DNA of 60,300 bases from Calycina herbarum (taxonomy: Eukaryota; Ascomycota; Leotiomycetes; Helotiales; Pezizellaceae): positions 1-60,300 of the forward strand of contig LLEY01000266.1 in the NCBI GenBank assembly GCA_001414485.1, given 5' to 3'. Made by a program: the position numbers and the translations under genes. Positions 22,073 through 33,162 of this stretch are shown piece after piece; the first letter of the stretch is position 1; every line of letters starts with the position of its first letter. A model generated the notes under the pieces. The model saw only the letters and a program-made list of their open reading frames with translations. It did not search any database and was not told the DNA's origin.

Positions 22073-23430
22073 GCTTGTTATGGATTTTGTATTGTAGATA
22101 ATCTATCGTCAAACTGTTGTAAATGAAGTTTACTTGTAGATAACACCAATATTTTTTTACTCTAGAAGATACTGTATAGAATGAATGCTGCTCTGTTGCG
22201 TTGAAACACAAATGAAGTTTTGAGCAAATATCATCTTCTACCTCCTCGCCTTACCCTTAGCGAGATTTTTCATGCCTCCTCTATATCTTTAGTGTGGAGG
22301 GTTTGAGTCCGAGTGCTGTCATACGAATCATTACAACGATTATTCATCTCATCTCATCTCATCTTATTTGTTTGTCGCCTGGGCATTCTGAAAATCTATC
22401 GCGTCCGGTCAAGAAGAGAAAGAACACCACTATCAACACCATCACAATGCACCAACCAAGCATCATCACAAAATTATCATTACAAAAAAAGATCATTCTC
22501 ATCACAAAAGTGCATGCACCGAAGTGAAGAAATGAAGAGGAAAAAAAGGAAACATCGCTCCAGTGTAAATTCTAAGAAAAGGAAAATGGAGAAAAAACAG
22601 AGCAACTAATCCATAGATGCCTCGTTGGGAGGGAGAAAAAAACGCCCCGCTTGTGTAGTGTTCAGAGTAGCATGCCAGAAGCAAAAAAAATGGTCCCCCT
22701 CGAACATAAAAAACAAGAAGCCCACCCCCCAGATCATGAAATGCGTCGCCATCCCATGCCATAGACCATCCCCAGCCAACCCCAAACGAAAATTTACCAT
22801 TTGCAAATGTGCTTATTCCCCTGATAGATGCCAACAAGAACGCAAAACGCAACCAAACAACAAACAAAAAACGTTTGCATACGCCTTTTTTCCACACTCC
22901 ATTTCTTTTCATGTGACTTTGAAAAAATGCCATGCCGTTGTGCCCTGCCTGTAATTTCCATGCCCCAGAAGCCTTCTCTTCTGCTGCAAATCGTACAACA
23001 TCGATTTCGAAAACCATGCCATTCCGAGCTTCGCCCTGCCCAGCTTGCGCCTCTCGATAGCCTTTAAAATGACGCCAGTACGGAAACGACAGCACACGCC
23101 AGATGTATGAAGAATTTTAAAGTAGAAAAGAAAAACACAAAACACAAGAACACCGTAAGATGCCATCATTCCCTTGTCAAAATCCGACTTTCAACTCCCG
23201 CAAGTGTATGACGCGCAATGGGGGAATCTCATGAAAACCACGCTACAAGTATGTGTAAAATGCAACCCCGATGCAAGAATAGAAACCGCCCTCATTTGTA
23301 GGTCGACATGAAAGGAAAACAAGGAAAACAAATCATGCCACCCCATGGCAGTTTGAAAATGAGTGCAGTGGAATTATGATAAACTCCAAATCAAACCGAA
23401 CGCCTGTCGCAATGGATGTAGTCAAAAAGT
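22073..23430. other. intergenic and probable WHI3 3' UTR
   Basis: No coding gene is supported. The reverse-strand ORFs over A/C-rich sequence (for example 22502-23095) are low-complexity Phe/Gly-rich and lack motifs. The segment next to 23430 probably includes the 3' UTR of the WHI3 homologue; such genes often have long UTRs. Confidence 0.45.
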
Positions 23431-25173
23431 CTATCTTCCCATCATGTATGCAGGAGGAAATCCGTTGTGTGTTCCAGCAAGCATAGCAGGTGGCCCGCCA
23501 GCAGTCATCGTTCCATTAAAGACGGGTCCATTCCAACCGTTAGTGTTTCCTCCAAACGGTGCAGCGGTGTAGCTTCCAGCACCATTCATAGGATTGACAT
23601 TATTCGCATATGCCATTCGACTCGGGCCAAGTCCTGGTGGAGCAGAAAGTCCCGGAGGAGGGCCACTGGCGGTGCTAAATGAAGAATTTTGACCCAGCAT
23701 GACCCCATTCATTCCTTGCATCACACCTTGAACAGCCGAGGGTCCAGGAGAAGCCATTCCTTGACCGGATCTTACACCGAGAGGGTTTTTGGAGAAGCTC
23801 AATCTGATGCCACCTTTGATGCTGTTGTGAAGGGGATGTCCATATAACTCGTGAAGAGCCTTTGTTGCGAATGAAACATCTTCAAACTCGACAAAGCACA
23901 TGGGTCCATTCTGCTTGGTTCTGAAGCAAAGGCGTTTATAACCACGTTGCTTTGAAAACATTGCCTTGAGCTCATCCTCGGATGTATCGATAGGTAAATT
24001 GCCCACGTACAAAGTATTGCATGGAGGGTTTTGATCAGCAGGATTGACTGGTGGGAAATTGTGCCGTTGATAATGCTGACTGCCAAGCTGGTAATTGACA
24101 GGTGGACCCCCATTCGTCAAAGTACTGGGGGAAATTGGATTTGTATGCTGTGAGATGGAAGATAGAGGCTGTGAGAAAGAAGACATTGGCGCTGGACCTG
24201 CAGCATTGTTCGTATTGAGTGACAATCCAGCCATACGTGAAATAGGAATCTGAGGATTGGTTGGTCGACGCGCTTGAACCGAAGAAGACCCGTTTTCGGC
24301 ATATGCAACAGGATCCTTGAGAAGTTCTCCAGTCTCGTCATCGTCAACCGAGTCATTATTGATTAGAGATTTTCCGGTAACTCTGGTTCTTTCATTCAAA
24401 TGGTTTCCGATCGGAGACTGTGGAGAGAAGAGACTCTGGTAGTGTGCGCTGACCTCGGGATTGGGTAGCTCATTGCTTGGGTAGCCATTAGTTGGAGAAA
24501 CTCTTTGATTTGATTGGAAATTCCCGGTATACCTGGAGGGTTGACGAGAGGTTGGGCCTCCGGATGAAGCTGTCGACGAGGTGGAACTCGAAGGTCCAGG
24601 GTTCGAGGTGTTGTCGACCGTGTAGCGTCGGGTACTGGAAGGCGGTCCATAAAATATCTCTACCACCATCTGCGCATCATTCCCAACATTTGACTTTCCA
24701 TCCAGCATATTCTTAGCTTCAAGGGCGCCTGCATGGGATTTGAAGCGCAAGACCGCCGAACGAAACCCAGCATCTTCAGAGCTATCGGGAGACAAAACCT
24801 CGGCGCCCATAAATTCCTTTGACCATACCACCATTAATCGCAAAGTGTCTTCGGTGGTATTCAGAGGGAGTTTTCGAATGATGACGGAAGAGGGCGCGTT
24901 GCTGAAGGGGCCATTCGACGCTTGCGGACTGGTGATACCATTGATGGAATCGGTGGCGAAAGGAGAGATGTTCATCGTGGCCATTGACAAGGACTGATAG
25001 GGTTGTTGGGCTGCATTGGATGATCGAAATGCTTGACCAGCTTGGGAAAAGGTCGGAGGGTTCATGGCATGCTGTGGTGCGTACGAACCGGCGCGATCTG
25101 TCGGAGTGGTCGTTGGTTTGGTTTGGGTATTATTCGGATCTGTATCAACAATGGACCTGCGAACCCCGTTCAT
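23431..25173 (-). CDS. WHI3: Whi3-type RNA-binding protein (580 aa from the chosen start)
   Basis: A single-exon minus-strand frame. The chosen start is ATG at 25173 (MNGVRRSIVDTD); the frame remains open upstream to 25596, but that part is Ser/Pro/Leu-rich and promoter-like. A degenerate N-terminal RRM lies at about residues 95-172 (SVIIRKLPLNTTEDTLRLMV). A canonical C-terminal RRM lies at about 383-462, with RNP2 (TLYVGNLP) and RNP1 (GPMCFVEFED), then the Whi3-typical KGGIRLSFSKNPLGVR. Gln/Asn/Pro/Ser-rich disordered linkers separate them, suited to condensate formation. In yeast and Ashbya, Whi3 binds G1 cyclin and formin mRNAs and controls cell-cycle entry and polarity. The same role is likely here. 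Confidence 0.9.
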   Translation of the reverse strand: MNGVRRSIVDTDPNNTQTKPTTTPTDRAGSYAPQHAMNPPTFSQAGQAFRSSNAAQQPYQSLSMATMNISPFATDSINGITSPQASNGPFSNAPSSVIIRKLPLNTTEDTLRLMVVWSKEFMGAEVLSPDSSEDAGFRSAVLRFKSHAGALEAKNMLDGKSNVGNDAQMVVEIFYGPPSSTRRYTVDNTSNPGPSSSTSSTASSGGPTSRQPSRYTGNFQSNQRVSPTNGYPSNELPNPEVSAHYQSLFSPQSPIGNHLNERTRVTGKSLINNDSVDDDETGELLKDPVAYAENGSSSVQARRPTNPQIPISRMAGLSLNTNNAAGPAPMSSFSQPLSSISQHTNPISPSTLTNGGPPVNYQLGSQHYQRHNFPPVNPADQNPPCNTLYVGNLPIDTSEDELKAMFSKQRGYKRLCFRTKQNGPMCFVEFEDVSFATKALHELYGHPLHNSIKGGIRLSFSKNPLGVRSGQGMASPGPSAVQGVMQGMNGVMLGQNSSFSTASGPPPGLSAPPGLGPSRMAYANNVNPMNGAGSYTAAPFGGNTNGWNGPVFNGTMTAGGPPAMLAGTHNGFPPAYMMGR

Positions 25174-26735
25174 GCCTGGGTGGGACAAAGAAATTTGCGA
25201 CCGTGGCGTTGGTGGTTGAACGCGCGCGAGAGTCGCGACTTTGTGGAAACGGCTGAATGCTTCTGAGAGGCGAAAAAGGGTCGCGGATGGGGAGAAAATG
25301 CGGTGCGAAGGACGGGGAGAAGCGGTGCGGATGTCGATTGATGGATGACGCTGGAGAAGGAGAGTCTTGGGGTTGGTGAGAGGTGAGCTATCTGATTTCG
25401 AGTTCGGGGACCCGAGGAGCGTAGGTGGTGTCGGTAGAGTAGAGGTTCGAATTGTTCCAGGTACGATGGGGGTGAGGGAACCGTGCGACCCGCGACGACA
25501 GGTGAAAGGAAGCGGGAGGAGTAGGCAGTGTAGTAGGGGCTGTAAGCTGTATTGAAGTGTGTAGTGTAGGTACTCGAGTCGGCACCGTAGGTACAATCAG
25601 TACGCTACCGTCAGTAAGTCGAGAAGTCCGTGGTTCGGGAGAAAGAGCCGGACTCGATCAGGGAGAGAGGACTCGCGACTTGGTGCTCGAGTAGCGGAGG
25701 ACGATAATATCAGAAAGAAGCGCGCGGAGGGGGAGTGAGGGATGGGTTGAGGAGGTAGGTGACGGAAATGTTGTATGAGTTGAGTTGAGGTGAGGTGAGG
25801 GTGGCAGCGCGCGCGGAAGGGTGTGAGTGAGGGTGGTGGTGCTTTGATGGAGGGGGGAGTCGTGAAGTGGTTGGTGTTGGGAGGTGTCGCAAGAAAGAGC
25901 ATGTCGAAAATGTGGAGGGATAGTGAGGGATGGTGAGGGATGGTGCTGCTGCCGTGCGGTGCTGGGGCTGCGGTGGTCGAGCCCGGCGATTAGCTCTAGG
26001 CTTAGTGGATCCCTACGGGTCCTGATAGGCCGCTCAGCGTTAGCGCAAATCTTAGCAGCAAGCCTGCAGGAGAAAAGGTGGAAACTGCTGGGGAAAGGAA
26101 AGCGGCGACGCAGAGCTCTGGGCCTAGCTCTCGATTTGGATGCTCTTTTTCATTTCTCTTATTTCTCTCATTTCTCTCGTATAATTTGTATCACAGAAGA
26201 AAGGGGACGCAGCTTGGAGACGCATTCCACGTTTTTGACAATGACCTCCCGTGCTACTTGCTCTATCAGACGCTATAAATAGGGAAGTATGCAAGTCAAG
26301 CTATATCAGAACCAGAGAGCAGAGAATATATCCTGATAACGATGCCACAAGCCACCTCAACGGTAATGTCTCCACCCAGCCCAGCGTACAGTAAGTACCT
26401 TTGCCGATAAGCTTCAACATCAGACATAAATCCCGGGGAGACTCGAGCTCGTCCGCTGTTTGGTTTCACACGCGCCGCTTTGTTTGCCCAACCCTCTCAA
26501 CACTTAAGGTTCCCTTCCCCAAAAGCCGCGACACCCTACTCCCTACAGTTCCTACGTCTCTCCCACATGGGTTTCGAGGTGGCGAAGGGGAAAGAGTGCG
26601 AGGGGAAGCTGCAGCAGCTTCAAAAGCTCCACAAGCTTGGTGCAGCACGCATCCAGCGGTGTCAGGATCCTAGCCGCTCTTGGCAAAAAGCAACCTGCAG
26701 CATGCAACGCTGGAACTTGCTCCTCTGCCAGAGCC
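25174..26735. other. WHI3 upstream region and gene-free interval
   Basis: Contains an in-frame extension of the WHI3 frame (to 25596), GA-rich repeats such as GGTGAGGTGAGGTGAGG near 25785-25800, and several overlapping spurious ORFs. At 26342 a short ORF (MPQATSTVMSPPSPAY) ends at a strong GTAAGTACC donor (26391), but no convincing second exon follows. No gene can be supported. Confidence 0.4.
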
Positions 26736-26736
26736 G

Positions 26737-26839
26737 TACTATTCCCCCCCCCCCAAAAAAAGTAAATGTAAGCGCACGGCCGCTGTGCCATACTAAATGT
26801 CTGTGCACTCTACATTTACTTTAGGGGGGGGGGATAGTA
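26737..26839. mobile_element. 103-bp foldback element with C-run/G-run ends
   Basis: The left end CTATTCCCCCCCC, then AAAAAAAGTAAATGTA, is the inverse of the right end TACATTTACTTT, then GGGGGGGGGGATAG. Both are flanked by TA, as after a TA target duplication. The central 40 bp hold a smaller palindrome-like stretch (GCACGGCCGCTGTGC). There is no coding capacity. It fits a miniature inverted-repeat element of the Tc1/mariner insertion type, different from the other MITE family in this window. Confidence 0.7.
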
Positions 26840-29800
26840 TCACCCCAGGGGTAGGTAGACCTTGCTAGGAGAGGAGCCTTGAAAAGCGTGGAGTGAGGGG
26901 GGGAACACTCCACCAAAACTCTCCGGATCTGTGCGAAGATTATGATCAAATGGCATGGAAATCCAGTATCAAGTCGTCCCAACTTCGAGTCTCAATCACA
27001 CCGACTCCTGACAAACTTGAGCGACGAGGGGTTGCCAACCTTTGAAGGTTGTGCGATGAGAACAAGAGGACATGAGCACGAGACACGCAGAAGAAGAAAA
27101 AATCAAACCCTGAACACCCGGGCGAGCGATGGAGACTTCCATTTGCAACCACCAAAGTGTTTCTCCAATGAAAAGAAGGTCCCATCTTATCAAACCCTCG
27201 GTTCCCGGAATCAGATAACCCTGAGAAACGTTGATTCGTGGAGGGGAATAACACTTTAAAGAACCATCATCTCTCTCACGTTGGTCCAGATGGCGATGGT
27301 AATACTGGAAACCATCCTATAGCAGAAAGGATATGCAAAGCGTAGGAAATGTCCGTTTTTAAAAGAAAATCCCTCAACTAGGTGATTGTATTGGCCTCGT
27401 GGGAATCGAAAGCCTTCCCCTCCACCGGGTCTGGCTTGGCCTTGTTGGGTGTCAGATCTTCAACATCTCCAGAAACTTTCCAGAAGCGGATGTCTCAGTG
27501 TCGTTTGGGGGGTGATTATAGGAAGGAAAGGGTAAAAGTTCCCTCAAGGGAAGTTGCATGAGGGAACTACTCTCATGCGTTTCCCCTTGACACGAGAAAC
27601 ATGAATTCCATCCTTTTTCAACTTCTCCATTCAACCCTCCCCTTAGTGATATCGCGGAACGGCTCGATGCTTTTGTCAAGTTGTCTCTCTTCCCCAAAGA
27701 AGAAAGTTGGTCGGCCGTCGAACGGAAAGAGGGGATCAACTCCCACCGTCCCGGTTACACAGGCACAGACACAGACACAGACACTGGGCTGAGAGATGTC
27801 CGCCCAGGCTGGGGGAGGAGTGGAGAATTCTGTGCGCCGGCAGTCGACCCGCCGCCTCGTCGTCAGCGAAGGGTCAGCAAAGGCGAATTGTTATGCCGAA
27901 ATATCAACGTGGTGGTTGAATTGCAGGACGAAGATAACGTCTCAGATTGATGACTATCGGCAGGAACCAGATGGAGCCTCCAGCCCTTGTTGTTCTCTTT
28001 CGTCGTCCACCAACTTTTCCTTGTACGAGATCGAGCGTCGAGCGTTCGTGGTTCGAGGCACGTGGAAGAGGAATCTCGGTGAAGGGCCTCGACGTGATGA
28101 TTGTGATGATTTCGCGAGGGCGACATGGTGCAGCCGAATTGCGTGAGAGAAAGGAAGCGATGGCTCTTGTTATTGATGCAATTGAGCGGCCACAGCATCT
28201 TCAAGGCGCAGTTTTTGAAGTTGGTGGGCAAGTCGGTGGATAAGCATGCATGGCAAGGATGATGCATCCGATAAGTGATAAGTGGTGGCTGGGATGAGGA
28301 TAAGCAGGGGGTAAGGGACACTTTCTGTCTGTGAACTGCGGCACAGCCCATTGGCAGTCGTCTGTGCTCCCCTTCTTTTTTCCATAATGGCTGAGGAGCT
28401 TGACGACTTTTAACAAGTTCAGAAATAAATGTGTGCAGCAGTTTTTGAGAAACAGGTTGCTTCCATTTCTAGGCGAAACTTAATTTCCCTTGGTCAAGCC
28501 CCTATCGTTTTTAACCTTCCATTAGTCCCGCATCCGGCTTTGCAAAGCCTCACACCAAAAAAGTATGAAGGTTGTACAACATTTGATTGGCACAAACCCC
28601 TTGGTGGAAGCTTTGATGAAGTAGCAAGGACAACTTCTCTGGGATCAAGGTTCAAAGCCCGGATGTGGCCCGTTGATAGGCCGATTGACAGGGGATGCGT
28701 TTTGGGTCAACGTGAATGGTGTGTGGATATGACCATGCAGGTTCCTTTCATGGGCACTAAAGATCTTGGATTTCCTCATCTGTCCAAGTAATAGTAGAGC
28801 GCTTCTTTATCCAGGAACCTCAAAAAGCTTCGGAGAAAGGCGGCACCGAGTGTACAGATTAATCACTCACACGACACTTCTAAAGGGGAAATGCAAGAAA
28901 ACTCACATGTTTGCTGTCCCAATCAATGGTCTGATGCATTCTAATCTTGCATACACGCTGCACCACAGCCTTAAACCCATTCCACCATTCCATTCATCGC
29001 TAACGTCCATAGGCTCAGTTTTGGCTTCAACTCTGGTATTGATTCTCACTCACTGGCAAATCCCAAGAAAGGGTTTGACCCCCCCGCATCTCAACACAAT
29101 ATCAGACGTCATCAGATGACAATTGATCATCCAACTTCCTTTTGATATCTCAACCTACCATCAACCAGGTTGCAGGAACTCGATCAACAAGTTCACAGCT
29201 TCCTTGAACCATATCCAATCGAGTTCAGTCCACAAACAAGTCGAGAACGAGAGCTGTTGGCGATCCCAAATCCAGCTTACCAAGCCTCGCATACTCCACA
29301 CGATTGCCACACATATCCCAAGCAACCCAAGCACCAATAAATGCACCTCCAGCTCTCTCTCCCCTCCACCACATCCCCGGCTTTCCAACCTGCATAGCCG
29401 TAAAGGAGGTCTGATGTTGGCCCTCTCTTCACATGCATGCGTCGGTTACTACCACACGAAACGAATCGTGTGTGTGGGATGCTTATTGCGCGGTGTAAAT
29501 TTCCTTGCTCGTCCGGATAATTTAATTTGGACGTGGGGGTTTCCAACCCCTATTTTGAGGCAGAGATATAGGGTGAGACATGACGTGCAGCTTTTTAGTC
29601 GAGTGGGTGTTTCGCAGGAGGTGTAGGTAACGTGAGTATTTCACGATTTTTCTTTGCGAGTTTACTATTTCAATGAGTTGTCGTGCCAACTTGTTTTCAT
29701 GAGTCTAGGTTATTGATTTCAATGCTACGATTCTCTCTTTTTCTTGATCTGTGTTCTACCGCAGCCATCGCTCAATGGGGTTCCCAAGTCGAGTCCAAGT

Positions 29801-30510
29801 GGCGTTTTCCTCATTCTTTATTTCTTCGGTATTTCCCCTTTACGATTTTGTCCTTTTTGAAATTGTCGTGGAATAGCAAGAAAATGACCTGTGTTTGTAT
29901 TTGTTTTGGGTTTTGAAGTTCAGTTCAATGTAAATAGTAGTTGCTCATTTTATGAAGAAATTTAGGATAATGGGAAGACAATTTTCCCACTGTACTTTGG
30001 GCAATCTAGAAGAAGTCCTATTTATGTCCGACATGACTTTGGACAAAGTGATAGGAGGGTTCATCGGGTCTTCATGGGTTCGATAAAATTCCAACTATGG
30101 AAGGGTACTTGTATATTGAAGGAAAGGGCGGAGGTTTACGACACTGAAGAGTAAATTGGGTCTGCTGAAGGTAAGAAGAGGAATATGGAGGGGTGATTTG
30201 GCGCTAGGGTTTCGATTTTAGGACGGACAGATCAGATAAATCCGGTAAGTAGACTAGTTGAATTTAAACTTACGGGCTAACTCCGTTTTATTGAAAAGAT
30301 CCGTGTTAATATTTAACTTCTAATCTTCTCATAGAACACTTCTGTTGGAATGCCTCACTTCTGCCAAGGCCGAATCAGTTTCCCCACCTCCAACTCACCT
30401 CATTGGTCCGAACACCCTCCTAATTCATCCACATGGCCCTAAATCCCACAAACCAATCTAGTACGACTTTGATAAATTCAAATACCACGTGGTTTTCAGA
30501 TAGTAAGATA
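26840..30510. other. gene-poor interval
   Basis: About 3.7 kb without a supportable gene. It contains a short (CACAGA)n run near 27758-27786, a PolII-like CT-rich stretch and several ORFs of 60-170 codons in all frames without domain signatures, signal peptides or consistent introns. Confidence 0.4.
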
Positions 30511-30602
30511 GCTTCTGTGGTCCAATGGTTAGGATTCCACCCTTCCAAGTGTTATGAACACAATGTCAGGTGGAGGTTCGTGTTCGATTCACGGCAGTTG
30601 CA
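30511..30602 (+). tRNA. tRNA-Gly(UCC) with a 20-nt intron
   Basis: The parts fold in order: acceptor GCTTCTG, D arm GTCC-AATGGTTA-GGAT, anticodon stem CCACC/GGTGG around loop CTTCCAA with anticodon TCC, T arm TCGTG-TTCGATT-CACGG, and acceptor CAGTTGC with A73. An intron of 20 nt (30548-30567) lies after position 37, the standard place. The 3' trailer has TAATTTTTG, a Pol III stop. Two acceptor pairs (3-70 and 4-69) are T:T mismatches, which normal tRNA-Gly(UCC) genes lack. The copy may therefore be weakened or a pseudogene. Confidence 0.75.
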
Positions 30603-30685
30603 AAATTATTTAATTTTTGCACTTTTCTTGAAACATTTAGGGATGTGGTTGTTTGGAGTTTAGAAAGTGTTCGTTGACTGTCACG

Positions 30686-30895
30686 CGGTGGACAGAAAAA
30701 GCCGCAGAGTTAGTACCTGCTTACATAGCTTGTTGTTCCAACTCTCTAGGGTAATTGAAAGTAATTACCCTATATACTTTGAACAATTTAGAATATTAAC
30801 CTAGAAGTTTAGAATAATCAAGCAAAATTGTTTTAGAAAGTTGGAACAATAAGCAAATATTTACTGCCGCTTTTTCTGTCCACCGGGAGACCGTG
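30686..30895. mobile_element. MITE copy 2
   Basis: Left end CGGTGGACAGAAAAAGCCGC and right end GCGGCTTTTTCTGTCCACCG (as its complement, with one internal difference) bound about 210 bp. The interior has an inverted pair around GGGTAATT/AATTACCC and the family motif TTAGAAAGTTGGAACAAT. No ORF. It sits about 85 bp downstream of the tRNA gene. Confidence 0.85.
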
Positions 30896-31569
30896 TACTA
30901 ATTATCACTTACTGACCCCTGTTATTTTTCTAACCTTCAACACTCTATATCACAACAACAACGCGATCAAACTTTACAAAAATAGCTATTCTTCGTTATT
31001 TTAAGATGATTCTTGTTTTGAAACAAAGTTTTTTAGACATGTTTTGCAGCTGCAACTATGTAGTTGAAATATTTTGACAATCTTTACACGCTGTACCTCC
31101 GTAAGCATTTAAAGGGTTAGCATAATTGAAGGGAAAGTTAGTAGTCACAAAGGAGCGCTACTCTAACCCTTTTCGAAAATGAACAGCGAAAGAGTGTCAA
31201 ATAGTATGAAATTCATTATTACTTGGAATGTATATACCACATTCTTAGCATGGAAGGTGTTTCTGCATCGTTGGAAGGCAGGCCGCATAAGTAAAAAAAC
31301 AAAACCTTGTCAAGAACTCTCAGGCCAATGATGGAAGTAAACGTTTTTCAAATCGTTATAGAAATCGCCGGACCATTTCACTCAACCGCAAGCAGATAGA
31401 AGTGGGACCGTAGCACGTGACCCTGCGCTAAGACCAAATCGCGGCCGACTTAAAAATCTCAAATTCTCGCGGCTTTCCAAACTTTCTTCCTCATCAACAA
31501 CTTTTTGTTTCCCACCAACAGAGCATCTTACCTCTTGCCTTCAATGGCAGTGCGTCTGCTCGAAGACTG
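30896..31569. other. intergenic region and probable 5' leader
   Basis: No gene. The right-hand 120 bp (CT-rich, with TTTCCCACCAACAG) look like a fungal promoter and leader for the ORF that starts at 31570. Confidence 0.35.
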
Positions 31570-32095
31570 ATGCATCACACAACTGGCCTACAACGCGATG
31601 ATTCTCTCGTCGCGACTGCTCGCAATCGCGCGCGCACCAAAAATTTCAAGGTAAGCTCCCCGCACCTCAACCTTCCACAACCCCAAGTTATCTTGATGAA
31701 CTTTCGTGTCGCCCCTATCTTAATGAGCTTCTGCTCGCATGGTGATTAACCTGTCTTAACCAAACGGACTATCTGAACAAACCTCTTCTTCCCTCATCGT
31801 CGCAAGAATATCTTCTTTCGCGCAGTTGCTAACTTGTGGATTGAAGACAGTAAGCTTACCCAATGATAATTTCATACGTACGAGTGGTCGAAGAATTCCC
31901 TGGCGGTGGGAGACATTAGATGATGAGCAACACAAGTACTATCAAATACGGAGTCGTTACTTAGCGACGTTGAGGAATAAACTGGTTCGATTACCTGAAC
32001 ATATGTCGAGAAGGAAGCTCAATGGGTCGAAGCACGATGTGTTGATTGGGCGTGTGCTGATTGCTTCGTCTTTTAGAATTCTTGATGCGTGTTGA
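31570..32095 (+). CDS. possible small protein of unknown function (116 aa)
   Basis: Exon 1 (31570-31650, MHHTTGLQRDDSLVATARNR) ends at a canonical GTAAGC donor. Exon 2 begins after TTCGCGCAG (31826) in the same phase and runs to TGA at 32093-32095. It contains RTSGRRIPWRWETLDDEQHK and a basic helix-like RLPEHMSRRKLNGSKHDVLI. The product is basic and without signal peptide or membrane helix. I do not recognise a family. Support is limited to splice phase and the leader-like sequence upstream. A longer gene with further 3' exons, or non-coding transcription, is possible. Confidence 0.4.
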
Positions 32096-33162
32096 TGCGG
32101 GAGTCTGCAAGGTACGTTGTCGAGATTTTCTTCTTCTTTGACCTGTTGGGGAGTGGGCGCCTATGATGTTAACTTTCCATGCTAATGCTGAAGACACTTT
32201 GTGTTGAATGCTGACAAAAACTCGAGACTTTTCATCTTTCAACTGAGGCCTTGTTTATTATTTGTTTGCGGATTTTTCGTGCAGAGAATTTTTGCTAATA
32301 AACTTCTAGTGCAGATTACCTCCACACACCTTCGAAAGACTTCGCCTCGGGTAAATTGGTGGCAGATGATCCCTTGCTCAGTCACGGGCTCCGTCTGCTG
32401 GTGATGATGGGATATTTTGCCATTGGACTTGGTCAGGCAATCGGCTCACTCCAAGTGGAGTGTCACATATGGATCTTTATTTCAACATTATACAGAGTTT
32501 TTAATCATGCAATGCTTCAGTCCTTGCACACCTACTTTCGATATCGTGAACAAATTTCCAAACCTCTGCGTTGTCTTCGTCTAGTCTCTAGGGTCAAGGT
32601 CTAATTTGATTTGTCTTTTCTTCTGTTGAATGCTGCGCTTTGGTCCCCTAACATGTCACCGTGTCTCTGCTCTTTTCACTTCACTTGAATTATTCTACAC
32701 ATTCTTGCTGGCCGCATCAGTATGCTACTACCGTAAACCCTTTTCCTCCACCACCAGTGCTAAATGAGCGTAAAAGCCGATTGCTAGACTGCCAGCAATA
32801 GCGGTAGTCCATGGGAGGTGCATTGTTGAATATCCTTTGCATTTTTGGGGTTCTTGGAGTTTGGTTGGTACTGGATGCTGGTTGGAGAGTTTCGAAAGTG
32901 TGATTTGTAGAAGAGACTATTGTAGAATCGACAGGTGTGGATATTTGTGGAGGCTTTTGTTGGATTCGCCGTTAAGGTGTCTGGGCCTGTTCTTGAAACT
33001 GTATTGTACTGGCTGATATCAACGAATTACTGAGGCTCAAAGGTCAAAACAGTTGACCATTTCAATCCATTGATTTCATATTTCATTTTCAAGTCCCATT
33101 GTTTCCCTGCGTATACATTATACTAACATTTACCTCCAGGTTTGCAGCTTTTTTGTTCCTGC
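32096..33162. other. intergenic region
   Basis: About 1.1 kb between the small ORF and the S41 protease 3' end. Only short ORFs without motifs; probably UTRs of the two neighbours. Confidence 0.4.

Noticed and set aside
22502..23095. 197-codon minus-strand ORF
   Set aside because: Low-complexity, Phe/Gly-rich translation of A/C-rich DNA, with no domain, no splice structure and no credible start. It lies in the probable WHI3 3' UTR.
25597..26282. ORFs upstream of WHI3 on both strands
   Set aside because: Biased GA/CT-rich promoter DNA yields open frames; no motifs and no conserved architecture.
27758..27786. (CACAGA)n tandem run considered as a CRISPR-like or regulatory array
   Set aside because: A plain microsatellite with no spacers; no CRISPR arrays are expected or seen in this eukaryotic sequence.
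27863..28351. 162-codon minus-strand ORF and overlapping ORFs nearby
   Set aside because: Several frames are open at once, a sign of low stop density rather than coding. No motif or signal peptide.
29123..29626. 167-codon plus-strand ORF
   Set aside because: Composition is like translated UTR; the antisense frames are open as well; no recognisable domain.
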